A stretch of 25,815 bases of DNA from Anaerolineae bacterium (lineage in GTDB: Bacteria > Chloroflexota > Anaerolineae > Aggregatilineales > Aggregatilineaceae): the NCBI GenBank assembly GCA_020848665.1, contig JADLHR010000235.1, forward strand, positions 1 through 25,815, written 5' to 3'. The notes beneath the pieces were generated by a model, which worked only from the letters and a program-made list of their open reading frames with translations, was not told the origin of the DNA and ran no database searches. Both the position numbers and the translations under genes were made by a program. Positions 17,341 to 25,074 of the stretch are shown piece after piece (position 1 is the first letter of the stretch; the number at the start of each line of letters is the position of its first letter).

Positions 17341-19260
17341 TTATTCCGCTTGGTCCGCCTTCACCTGCACAAGGGCGCTCGAAGGCCAGGTCAGGGTGAT
17401 CCGCGCGCCGCAGCCGGGAGCGGACTCAATGTCGAGCCGGGCGCCGATCCGCGCGGCGCGCGCGCGCATGATATTCAGGCCAAAATGCCCCTCGGCGCTG
17501 GCGCAGTTTACGTTGAAGCCGCGCCCATTATCCTGTACGACAACCCGGTGCGCGTCGCACTGGTGCTCATAGCTGAGCGTGATCTGCGCGGCCCCGGCAT
17601 GTCGCCGGGCGTTCTGAAGCGCTTCGCCCACCATCCGCAGCAGGTGGGCGCTGTGTTCCGCTGGCAGGATGACATCTGCGTTCTCAAGCCCGACAGCGCT
17701 GATCTCTTCCTCGCTGCACGTCGCCGGAAACGACCGGAGCAGGTCGGTAAGCTGCGCCTGGAGCGTGCGCTCTGGCTCGGGCGACGCCCGCAGACTCGCG
17801 ATCGACTGGCGCACTTCAACGCTGGCGCGCTCCACAGCGTTACGGATCAGACCGATTTCAGGCGCGATCTCAGCGAACTGGCAGATGGTGAGAAGCTGGT
17901 CCAGGCGGTCGGCCTTGAGCTGGATATAGCTCAGGGTTTGCGCCAGTCCGTCGTGCATCTCCGCCGCGATGCGCTGACGCTCTTCCAGGGTGGCAGCGCG
18001 CTCGGACTGCTCGTACAGGCGCGCGTTCTCCAGCGCGATCGCCGTCGAGTTCGCCAGCTCGGTCAGCACGCGCGCCTGATCCTGCGAATAGGTGGCGGGC
18101 CGCTGGCTGCTGACGCACAGCGCGCCGATCACCCGCTCGCCGATGCGCAGCGACGCGGCCAGATGACTTGTGCGATAACGCTCCGCGATCGTCGCGCAGC
18201 CTCCGACTTCGCAGATCATCGCGCGCGGATGCCGCAAAACCTGTTCGGCTGTCGGGTTTCGCGCCAGCGTGCAGCGCTGGCAGACGGCTTCTGCCGGGCC
18301 GCTGAATGCGCGCAGCGATAGCTCCTGCCGGTTGTCTTCCAGCAAGCAGAGAAAGGCGACTTCGCTGTCCAGCAGCTCGCGGGCTTTGGCAGTGACCGAT
18401 TGCAGAACGTGCTCAAGGTCCAGCCGCGACGAGATTTCGCGGATAACCTCTGCCAGCGCGGCCAGCTCACGCGTGCGCTGAGCAACGCGTGCCTCAAGCC
18501 CGTCGCGCAGCGTACGCAGCTCGCCGCGCATCTCGTCGAGACTCGCGGTCAGGTTGACCAGCTCCTGAGGCCCCGTGCGTGGGATTTCAGTGCTGAGATC
18601 GCCTCGTCCAATTGTTTCGGCGGCGCGGGTCAGGACATCCAGCGGCGCCAGGATGCTGCGCCGTATGAGCAGCACGCCTGATACGAGCAGGGCAACCGCG
18701 CTTGCGAAGAACCCCGCCTGTATCCCCTGAAGGCGGGTGGTTTTGTGCTCCGTTTCCGTTTCGTACAGGCGCACAATCTCATCGGCTTGTTCCACCAACT
18801 CGGGCGCCATGACCTGCACCGTCCGCAGCGCGTCTTCAAACTGCTGACTGTGCGGCGCCTCGGCCTGAAGAACTTGCAGGCTCGTCTGGAATCCATCCCA
18901 CGAGCGGCGCAGCCCGGCTAAGCGCGCCTGGATGGCATCCGAGCGGATGGCGCGAAGCCGGACGGTCTCGCCGGGGCGATAGGTAGTTTTGCCGCCGCTG
19001 ATCAGCGCCGTCAGGGTCTGGTCGAAGATCGACTGGGAATCGCTGAGGGCTTCGCTCGCAGCAGCCTGGATGCTGCCCGGCTCGATCTGGAGCGCCTGGC
19101 TTGTGATCTGCTGGATCAGCATCCGCTGCCGGCCGGCGAGGTTGATGACCAGGGCAGCTTCGCGCTGGTCGTTCAGCGCCCAGCCCGTCGCGGCAACAGA
19201 CACTGTTACCAGCAGCAAAAATGCCAGCAAGAGCAGGCCCAGCCGGTAGCGGAGAGTCAT
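17341..19260 (-). CDS. NarX-like membrane sensor histidine kinase
   Basis: The 639-residue protein starts at the ATG at 19260, with AAGGA 7 nt upstream. An in-frame TTG 20 codons earlier overlaps the promoter -35 box and is rejected. Order: helix 1 (about 7-27), an outer sensor domain opening with the NarX/PilJ P-box-like INLAGRQRM (39-47), helix 2 (about 185-205), HAMP, a GAF-like domain (about 265-420), a HisKA_3 dimerisation motif with His436 in AAEMHDG, and an HATPase domain with DNGRGF and GLNIMRARA. In the GAF-like region four cysteines (C327, C330, C350, C355) could bind a metal or Fe-S cluster. The P-box and the neighbouring nar operon suggest nitrate or nitrite sensing. Ligand and cofactor are inferred. 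Confidence 0.9.
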   Translation of the reverse strand: MTLRYRLGLLLLAFLLLVTVSVAATGWALNDQREAALVINLAGRQRMLIQQITSQALQIEPGSIQAAASEALSDSQSIFDQTLTALISGGKTTYRPGETVRLRAIRSDAIQARLAGLRRSWDGFQTSLQVLQAEAPHSQQFEDALRTVQVMAPELVEQADEIVRLYETETEHKTTRLQGIQAGFFASAVALLVSGVLLIRRSILAPLDVLTRAAETIGRGDLSTEIPRTGPQELVNLTASLDEMRGELRTLRDGLEARVAQRTRELAALAEVIREISSRLDLEHVLQSVTAKARELLDSEVAFLCLLEDNRQELSLRAFSGPAEAVCQRCTLARNPTAEQVLRHPRAMICEVGGCATIAERYRTSHLAASLRIGERVIGALCVSSQRPATYSQDQARVLTELANSTAIALENARLYEQSERAATLEERQRIAAEMHDGLAQTLSYIQLKADRLDQLLTICQFAEIAPEIGLIRNAVERASVEVRQSIASLRASPEPERTLQAQLTDLLRSFPATCSEEEISAVGLENADVILPAEHSAHLLRMVGEALQNARRHAGAAQITLSYEHQCDAHRVVVQDNGRGFNVNCASAEGHFGLNIMRARAARIGARLDIESAPGCGARITLTWPSSALVQVKADQAE

Positions 19261-19267
19261 TCGCGTG

Positions 19268-19272
19268 TCCTT
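19268..19272 (-). promoter_or_regulatory. RBS deciding the sensor kinase start
   Basis: AAGGA on the minus strand, 7 nt before the ATG at 19260. It supports this start over the upstream in-frame TTG. Confidence 0.65.
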
Positions 19273-19291
19273 CGCTTGGGCATTTCCTTCC

Positions 19292-19320
19292 AGTATAGTG
19301 CGTAAGAGATCGCTAAACAA
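19292..19320 (-). promoter_or_regulatory. Sigma70-type promoter of the kinase/regulator unit
   Basis: On the minus strand, TTGTTT (19315-19320) and TATACT (19292-19297) are separated by exactly 17 bp, a near-consensus housekeeping promoter. Transcription would begin about 25 nt before the kinase ATG. A TAAAC-tatt-GTTTA dyad (19314-19327) overlaps the -35 box and could be an operator. Confidence 0.65.
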
Positions 19321-19331
19321 TAGTTTATCGT

Positions 19332-20465
19332 TTATCCATCGAGAACGACACGGGGGAGGCGAGACAACAGCGATGTCGTGACCTCGTAGTTGATTGTCTC
19401 TGCCCAGCCCGCGACTTCCTCGGCGGTGATCCGATCCAACCCCTGCGCGCCGATCAGCACAACTTCGTCGCCCACCGAGGCTGGCCCTATCTCAGAGAGG
19501 TCCACCACCAACTGGTCCATCGTCACGCGGCCCACAATCGGAGCGCGCCGGCCATGAATCAGAACGGCGCCGCGATTCGAGTTGAGCCGGTGATAACCAT
19601 CTCCGTAGCCGACTGGCACCAGCCCAACCGGCATGCGGCGCGGCGTGATGTAGGTCCGGCCGTAACTGATTCCCGCTCCGGCGGGCAGCGTGCGCACCCG
19701 CGCGAGGCAACTCTTGAGCGTCAGCACCGGCTGCAGGGGGACCGCGGGCGGCGTTCCGGCGGAAGGACGCAGCCCGTAGATCGCGATGCCGCAGCGCACC
19801 GCGTCGAGATGCGTTTCCGGAAGATCGATCGTGGCGGCGCTGTTGGCGATGTGCCGCACCGGAAACGAGTGCCCGGCGTCCGACAGCGTCCGCAGCACGT
19901 CCATAAAGCGCGCGAACTGCTCGTGGGCATAGGACTTGTCTGGCCCGTCTGCCGAGGCAAAATGGCTGAAGATGCCTTCCAGCTCCAGCCCCGGCAACCC
20001 GGCCAGGCAAGTCACAAATGGCAGGGCTTCATCGGGCAGCAGCCCAAGCCGCGCCATCCCGGTATCGATCTTGATATGTACTTTCGCGCGGCTGTTGTGC
20101 GCCCGCGCGGCCTCGTCCAGGGCTTCCGCCTGATTGATTTCGGTGACGGTTAGGGTCAGGTTGTGCGCGACGGCGCGCGCCATGTTATCCGGAAGTGTAT
20201 AGCCCATGACCAGCACCGGCGCGAGAATACCTTCCTTGCGCAGCGCGACGCCTTCGTCCACGCGTGCGACCGCCAGCCGCGTCGCCCCATGCTGAAGCGC
20301 CGTGCGCGCGATCGGCACTGCCCCATGCCCGTAGGCGTTGCCTTTGACGACCGCGATCAGCTCGACACGCGGCCCCACATGGCGCTTGAGGGCGCGGATA
20401 TTGGCTCCCAGCGCGGCCAGGTCAATCCCGATATAGGTCATCGGGCGGGATGGTTGATGGTCCAT
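19332..20465 (-). CDS. alr: Alanine racemase
   Basis: The 377-residue PLP enzyme interconverts L- and D-alanine for peptidoglycan. K41 in VVKGNAYGHG is the PLP lysine, and Y268 in GISYGRTY is the second catalytic base, at nearly the same place as in the Geobacillus enzyme (K39/Y265). The PLP-barrel motif with HIKIDTGMARLG and the C-terminal GRVTMDQ are also present. The start is the ATG at 20465, because GGAGG lies 8 nt upstream; a TTG seven codons earlier is less likely. Residue 42 is Gly where most family members have Ala. It reads in the same direction as the kinase but is followed by that unit's own promoter. Confidence 0.95.
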   Translation of the reverse strand: MDHQPSRPMTYIGIDLAALGANIRALKRHVGPRVELIAVVKGNAYGHGAVPIARTALQHGATRLAVARVDEGVALRKEGILAPVLVMGYTLPDNMARAVAHNLTLTVTEINQAEALDEAARAHNSRAKVHIKIDTGMARLGLLPDEALPFVTCLAGLPGLELEGIFSHFASADGPDKSYAHEQFARFMDVLRTLSDAGHSFPVRHIANSAATIDLPETHLDAVRCGIAIYGLRPSAGTPPAVPLQPVLTLKSCLARVRTLPAGAGISYGRTYITPRRMPVGLVPVGYGDGYHRLNSNRGAVLIHGRRAPIVGRVTMDQLVVDLSEIGPASVGDEVVLIGAQGLDRITAEEVAGWAETINYEVTTSLLSRLPRVVLDG

Positions 20466-20473
20466 CACAGCAG

Positions 20474-20478
20474 CCTCC
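20474..20478 (-). promoter_or_regulatory. RBS deciding the alr start
   Basis: GGAGG on the minus strand, 8 nt before the ATG at 20465. Confidence 0.7.
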
Positions 20479-20602
20479 ACAGACAAGAATTACGCCGCGC
20501 TTTCCACTGCATTTTCATGAACCCACGCAGAACAATCACCATTCTACCCGTCGCGTTCGGCGCAGAAGATTGGCCGCGAGAAATAGCACTTTTACTTTCA
20601 GC

Positions 20603-20630
20603 TTGTGCTGTACACCACATTAATTATATG
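20603..20630 (+). promoter_or_regulatory. Possible promoter of the liv operon
   Basis: TTGTGC (20603-20608) and TATATG (20625-20630) lie 16 bp apart in the AT-rich part of the intergenic region. Transcription would start about 150 nt before livK, leaving a long leader. The match is moderate, and other AT-rich hexamers nearby could serve. Confidence 0.35.
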
Positions 20631-20771
20631 CTTATAGCGGCAAAGATATTTAGAAGGCTTACTCCCACCCATCGACTTCGCCTGGTTCTCAGCGACAAGG
20701 AGGTGCACCGCTCCAGTTGTCCGGTTCCACTTCACACAGCTATTGGTCACACAAATTAGCAAATTAGAGAT

Positions 20772-20776
20772 GGAGG
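20772..20776 (+). promoter_or_regulatory. RBS deciding the livK start
   Basis: GGAGG, 11 nt before the ATG at 20788. It favours this start, which places a standard signal peptide at the N terminus, over in-frame ATGs further upstream. Confidence 0.6.
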
Positions 20777-20787
20777 CAGAGCACGAC

Positions 20788-21978
20788 ATGTCCAAGCGTT
20801 TCACGACCCTGATGTTGACTCTAGCCGTTCTGACGGCTGCCGTCGCCGGTTCCACTTTCGCACAGGAGGACTGTGACTTCGCGGGCGAAGTCTATATTGG
20901 CGTGATCGCCCCGCTCACCGGCGACATTCCCAAAGTCGGCCAGGACACGGTCGAAGCCGCCGAGATGGTCGTCGACGAAGTGAACGCCGAGTGCGGCTTG
21001 CAGATTGACGACGAGAATTACGAAGTCGTCATTCTGATCGAGGACAACGAGGCTAAGGCGGAGTCTTCGGTAGCCGTTGCGACCCGGCTGATTGTGGAAG
21101 AAGAAGTGCTCGCGATCATCGGCCCACAGGCCAGCAAGCAGGCCGTGCCGACCGGCCAGGTCGCCAACGACCGCGAGACGCCGATGATCAGCCCGTGGTC
21201 CACCAACCCGGATACCACCTTCAACCGCCCGTGGGTCTTCCGCGCGGCCTTCCTTGATCCGTTCCAGGGGCCGGTAGTGGCGGGTTTTGTGCAGGACGAG
21301 TTCGGGGCGGAGACCGCCGCCGTGCTCTATGACGTGGCGAGCGACTATCCCAAGGGGTTGGCCGAGAACTTCCGCGACGCGGCGATCGCCAACGGCATGG
21401 ATGTCGTTGCCTTTGAGAGCTTCACGACCGGGGACACCGACTTCAGCTCGCAGCTGACCAACATCATCGCCGAGAATCCCGACGTGATCTTCACGCCGCA
21501 GTACTATAACGAAGTTCCGCTGATCGTCCAGCAGGCGCGTGAGCTGGGCTACGAAGGGCCGATTGTCGGCAGCGATAGCTGGGGCACGGCTGACCTGCTG
21601 GAGTTGTGCGGAGACGCCTGCGAGGGCCTGTTCTTCAGCACACACTATGCGCCCGACATCGCCACCGAGGTCGGCCAGACCTTCATCCAGGCTTACGAGG
21701 AGCGGTACGGCTACAAGCCGAGCGATGTCGCCGCGCTGACCTATGATGCGTTTAACATCCTGTTCAAGGCGATCGAGGACGCTAATTCGTTGGAGCGCGC
21801 GGATGTCCGCGATGCCCTGGCCCAGATCGAGCTGTTCGAGGGCGTCACTGGCCTGATGAGCTTTGACGAGCAGGGCGACCCGATCAAGTGCGCCGTGATC
21901 ATCCAGATCAAGGATGGCGCATTCACCTACTACGACTCCGCCTGCCCAGCGGGTTTCCCACCCGAAGACGCTGGGTAG
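20788..21978 (+). CDS. livK: Branched-chain-amino-acid-type substrate-binding protein
   Basis: The 396-residue exported protein has an N-terminal signal peptide (basic MSKR, hydrophobic to about residue 24, probable cleavage after STFA). It then has a type I periplasmic-binding fold: VYIGVIAPLTGDIPKVGQ, the hinge region GPQASKQAVPTGQVA, and a segment with DFSSQLTNIIAENPDVIF. Six cysteines in the mature part suggest disulfides. It captures the ligand outside and presents it to LivHM. Family members bind Leu/Ile/Val, but also urea, amides or other small molecules, so the ligand is open. It is the first gene of livKHMG, and a strong stem-loop follows it. Confidence 0.93.
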   Translation: MSKRFTTLMLTLAVLTAAVAGSTFAQEDCDFAGEVYIGVIAPLTGDIPKVGQDTVEAAEMVVDEVNAECGLQIDDENYEVVILIEDNEAKAESSVAVATRLIVEEEVLAIIGPQASKQAVPTGQVANDRETPMISPWSTNPDTTFNRPWVFRAAFLDPFQGPVVAGFVQDEFGAETAAVLYDVASDYPKGLAENFRDAAIANGMDVVAFESFTTGDTDFSSQLTNIIAENPDVIFTPQYYNEVPLIVQQARELGYEGPIVGSDSWGTADLLELCGDACEGLFFSTHYAPDIATEVGQTFIQAYEERYGYKPSDVAALTYDAFNILFKAIEDANSLERADVRDALAQIELFEGVTGLMSFDEQGDPIKCAVIIQIKDGAFTYYDSACPAGFPPEDAG

Positions 21979-21996
21979 AGCAGGCCAGTTTTGCCT

Positions 21997-22026
21997 GGGA
22001 TGCCGCATCGCACGATGCGGCATCCC
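21997..22026 (+). terminator. Stem-loop between livK and livH
   Basis: A perfect 14-bp inverted repeat (arms 21997-22010 and 22013-22026, only CA between them, so the innermost pairs will open) starts 18 bp after the livK stop. No T tract follows, so it is more likely an RNA-stabilising or partial attenuation hairpin than a full terminator. It would allow more binding protein than permease to be made. Confidence 0.7.
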
Positions 22027-22077
22027 AACTCCCTGGCGGCCACCCATCTACCACGTCCAACGCGGAGAACGAGCCAA

Positions 22078-22992
22078 ATGGATCTGTCTTTTTTCTTTCA
22101 ACAGTTGATTAATGCGCTTCAGCTTGGAAGCCTCTATGCCCTGATTGCGCTCGGCTATTCGATGGTGTACGGCGTGCTGCTGTTGATTAATTTTGCGCAC
22201 GGCGACATCTTCATGGTCGGGGCGTTTCTGGGCGTCACCGGTTCTATGGTGCTGGACCTGCCCTTTGTCCCGACGCTGATTCTGGCGATGATTCTGGCCG
22301 GACTGTTGGGCGTGACGATCGAGCGCGTCGCCTATAAGCCGCTGCGGCAGGCGTCGCGTCTGTCGGTGGTGATCACGGCGCTTGGCGTGGGGCTGCTGCT
22401 CGAAAATGGCATGCTCGCGCTCACCGGCGCCAACCCGCGCAGGTATCCGGACGACTTCGTCGTGACCGACAGCACGCCCTTCGGCCTGTCGTTCGGCAGC
22501 GTCAGCGTGACCAACGTCAAGATTCTGGTGATCGCGCTGGCGCTTGTGTTGTTTCTGGGGCTGTACACCATTGTCCAGCGCACCAAGTGGGGCATGGCGA
22601 TGCGCGCCATCTCCTACGACAAGTTTGCTGTGCCGCTGATGGGTGTCTCGCAGAACCAGATTATTTCGCTGACTTTTCTGCTCGGCACGGGGCTGGCGGC
22701 GGCTGGCGGGATCCTGTGGGGCGTCGCCTTCCCGGTGCTGAACCCGTACATGGGGATGCGCATCGGCTGGAAGGCGTTTATCGCGGCGGTTGTCGGCGGT
22801 ATCGGCGACATTCGCGGCGCGATGGTAGGCGGGCTGCTGCTTGGCTTCATCGAGATTTTCGTCGTGGCCTACGGCAAGGATTTCGGCGTGTCTTCTACCT
22901 GGCGCGACCCGATTGCCTTTGGGCTGCTGCTGATCATCCTGGTCGTCCGGCCGACGGGCCTCTTCGGCGTCGCCCGCCGCCAGAAGGTGTAG
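22078..22992 (+). CDS. livH: Branched-chain-amino-acid-type ABC permease LivH
   Basis: The 304-residue integral membrane protein has about eight helices. Hallmarks of LivH are LGSLYALIALGYSMVYGVL at the start, INFAHGDIFMVGAF, and the cytoplasmic loop RAISYDKFAVPLMGVS that contacts the ATPases. It ends with RPTGLFG, as is common in the family. The ATG at 22078 is preceded by GGAG 10 nt upstream; an earlier in-frame ATG would run back through the stem-loop. It pairs with LivM, whose gene begins 9 bp later. Confidence 0.95.
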   Translation: MDLSFFFQQLINALQLGSLYALIALGYSMVYGVLLLINFAHGDIFMVGAFLGVTGSMVLDLPFVPTLILAMILAGLLGVTIERVAYKPLRQASRLSVVITALGVGLLLENGMLALTGANPRRYPDDFVVTDSTPFGLSFGSVSVTNVKILVIALALVLFLGLYTIVQRTKWGMAMRAISYDKFAVPLMGVSQNQIISLTFLLGTGLAAAGGILWGVAFPVLNPYMGMRIGWKAFIAAVVGGIGDIRGAMVGGLLLGFIEIFVVAYGKDFGVSSTWRDPIAFGLLLIILVVRPTGLFGVARRQKV

Positions 22993-23001
22993 GAACCGGC
23001 C

Positions 23002-25074
23002 ATGACTCCTCACAATTCTCGCGGATTTCCGGCGGGCGCTGCGCTCTCGCTGCTGGCAGCGATCGCGATCCTGTTCGCCTTCTTTGCGCTGCCCTGGTAC
23101 CAACTGGAGGACGGCGCGGGGACCGTGACCGGGTACGACATCGTGTCCGACACCGACGGAGAACTCGATCTCGCCGCGCGCGCGACCCACATGTTCCTTG
23201 TGGTCGTGCCGCTGGCGGCGCTGGCAGCTGGCGCAACTGCCTTGTGGGAGCTGCTGGCTGGCCGGGCGCGTCGCAAGGCGGCGATCACGATCCTGTTGTT
23301 GGGCGCGCTGACGCTCGGCTACTACTATGGGACGTTCTTCTACGAGAGCCGGGCTAACGATCGCGGCGCTACCGGCTTTGTCGAAAACGGTTTCTACGTC
23401 GCGCTGATCGCAGGACTGGTGTTGATTGTCCAGGCGCTGATCCCCCTCCGCCGCGAAGCGGAGACTCTCGCCGCCGGGTCCGCTGTTGAGCCTGGGCCGC
23501 CGGCGCAGGTTGTCGAGGGGCCGCGCTGGCGCCAGCCTTTTCGCCGGTTTGGGCGACAGTTTCGGCGCTACTTCGGCAGCGCCCCGACGATGGCCTATCT
23601 CGCCGGCGCCTGGGCTGCCATGCTGCTTGAGCGCCACGACGGAGGTTTCTTCGCTCGCCTCGTGGGGTTTCGCCGGGCACCCAGCCTATTCGGCGCGACC
23701 GAAATCCTGGAGCCGTTTTCCGACCTGCAGTTCAGCGGCATTCTGGCGCCGTTCTTCCCGGCGCCGACCGACAACTTCCCGCACCCGTTCGCCGCTTCGC
23801 TCGACGCGATCGGCGACCTTGCGCGGGATATCTGGAGCGCGCTGTTCACGCAGGGGCCGCGCGATCCGGGTTTCTTCAGCCTGCTGATCGATGTGCTCAC
23901 CTATGATCTGGTGATCTTCATCATCCCCATCCTGGTGATCGTCCTGCTGCTGCGCGACCCGCTGAACACGCTGCTGGTGCGATCGCCGTCGTGGCTGTCG
24001 GCGCTGCCGGGCAGGCCAAGTCTGGGCGTGCGGCAGCGCTTCAGCTTCTGGGTGGCGATCGTGATACAACTGGTGCTGCTCTATCTGGCGCTTGACGTGT
24101 GGAGCAGCGAGAACGACTATCGTGAGCTGGTGCTGATGTATATCGGCGTCAACATCATGCTGACTGTCAGCCTCAATCTCGTCAATGGCTATATGGGCGA
24201 GTTCTCGGTGGGGCACGCCGGGTTCATGGCTGTTGGAGCGTATGTCTCCGCCGTGCTGACAATGTGGCTGTTTGTGGAAGAGCCGGTTTTCGGAGGTCCG
24301 GCGCTCTCGTCAGACCTGGGCCTGCCTTACGGCTTCCTGATTGCGCTGGTAGCGGGCGGTGTGGCCGCCGGGCTTGCTGCGCTGATCGTCGCCGTTCCGT
24401 CCTTTCGCACGCGTGGTGACTACCTGGCGATCGTGACGCTGGCGTTCAATTTCATCGTCATCGGCGTGATTAACAACATCCCGGCGGTCGGCGGGCCGCG
24501 CGGGCTGAACGGTGTCCCACTGTGGACTGATCTACGCTGGGTATTCGTCATGGTGGTGCTGTCGATCCTGGTGATCTACAGCCTGGTGAACTCGACCTTT
24601 GGCAAAGGCATCATCGCCATCCGCGAGGACGAGATCGCCGCGGAGCTGATGGGCGTCAACACCCGCCGGGTCAAGCTGGTGGCGTTCATAGTCTCGTCCT
24701 TTATCGCGGGGGTGGCAGGCGGTTTGTTCGCCCACGTGCTGGCCTATGTCAACCCCGCTACGTTCGGCATCCTCAAGTCAACCGAGGTCCTGGTGATGGT
24801 CTACCTCGGTGGTATGGGCAGCATCAGCGGCTCGGTGATCGCTGCCGTGCTGTTCACGATCCTGATCGAAGGGCTGCGCCCGCTGGCGGTGCTTAAGTGG
24901 GTTGCCATTCCGCTGGTGCTGATCTTTCTGATGCTGCATCGCCCGCAGGGCCTGTTCGGCTTCCGCGAGATCAAGCTTAACCTCGGCGGCATCCGCCCTG
25001 AGGAACCAGAGGAAGCAGGCGAACCGTCTACCATGGCGATCCAGGAGGCTCCGGATGACGCTGCTGCAGATTAA
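23002..25074 (+). CDS. livM: LivM-type ABC permease with long N-terminal membrane extension
   Basis: The 690-residue protein is roughly twice the usual LivM length. Residues of about 345-660 are a normal LivM core: LNLVNGYMGEFSVGHAGFMAVGAY, the FRTRGDYLAIVTLAF segment, the EAA-like loop REDEIAAELMGVN and terminal RPQGLFGF. The first 150 residues hold four membrane helices (about 12-34, 62-86, 92-113, 127-148) with a PWYQL...TGYD motif between the first two, resembling small stand-alone membrane proteins. Residues 150-295 are a basic then Pro/Phe-rich linker, followed by another helix (about 298-320). AGGA lies 7 nt before the ATG. The frame is continuous, so this is a real fusion, not a missed stop. 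Confidence 0.93.
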   Translation: MTPHNSRGFPAGAALSLLAAIAILFAFFALPWYQLEDGAGTVTGYDIVSDTDGELDLAARATHMFLVVVPLAALAAGATALWELLAGRARRKAAITILLLGALTLGYYYGTFFYESRANDRGATGFVENGFYVALIAGLVLIVQALIPLRREAETLAAGSAVEPGPPAQVVEGPRWRQPFRRFGRQFRRYFGSAPTMAYLAGAWAAMLLERHDGGFFARLVGFRRAPSLFGATEILEPFSDLQFSGILAPFFPAPTDNFPHPFAASLDAIGDLARDIWSALFTQGPRDPGFFSLLIDVLTYDLVIFIIPILVIVLLLRDPLNTLLVRSPSWLSALPGRPSLGVRQRFSFWVAIVIQLVLLYLALDVWSSENDYRELVLMYIGVNIMLTVSLNLVNGYMGEFSVGHAGFMAVGAYVSAVLTMWLFVEEPVFGGPALSSDLGLPYGFLIALVAGGVAAGLAALIVAVPSFRTRGDYLAIVTLAFNFIVIGVINNIPAVGGPRGLNGVPLWTDLRWVFVMVVLSILVIYSLVNSTFGKGIIAIREDEIAAELMGVNTRRVKLVAFIVSSFIAGVAGGLFAHVLAYVNPATFGILKSTEVLVMVYLGGMGSISGSVIAAVLFTILIEGLRPLAVLKWVAIPLVLIFLMLHRPQGLFGFREIKLNLGGIRPEEPEEAGEPSTMAIQEAPDDAAAD
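25043..25048 (+). promoter_or_regulatory. RBS of livG inside livM
   Basis: AGGAGG, 6 nt before the ATG at 25055, within the last codons of livM. It fixes a 20-nt overlap between the two genes. Confidence 0.8.

Larger units (their letters stand above)
20466..20787. other. Divergent intergenic region alr/livK
   Basis: These 322 bp hold no convincing gene and are visibly more AT-rich than the surroundings in the middle (20580-20660). They contain the alr RBS, a possible livK promoter, an imperfect dyad around an SD-like AAGGAGGTG (20694-20721) and the livK RBS. I found no clear alr promoter, tRNA or known riboswitch. Confidence 0.6.

Noticed and set aside
20628..20759. 43-codon open frame in the alr/livK intergenic region
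   Set aside because: No RBS, no recognisable features, and it overlaps the probable leader.
22048..23637. Long antisense open frame (529 codons) over livH/livM
   Set aside because: It crosses two securely identified permease genes and reads as low-complexity Arg/Gln/His sequence. It is a composition shadow.
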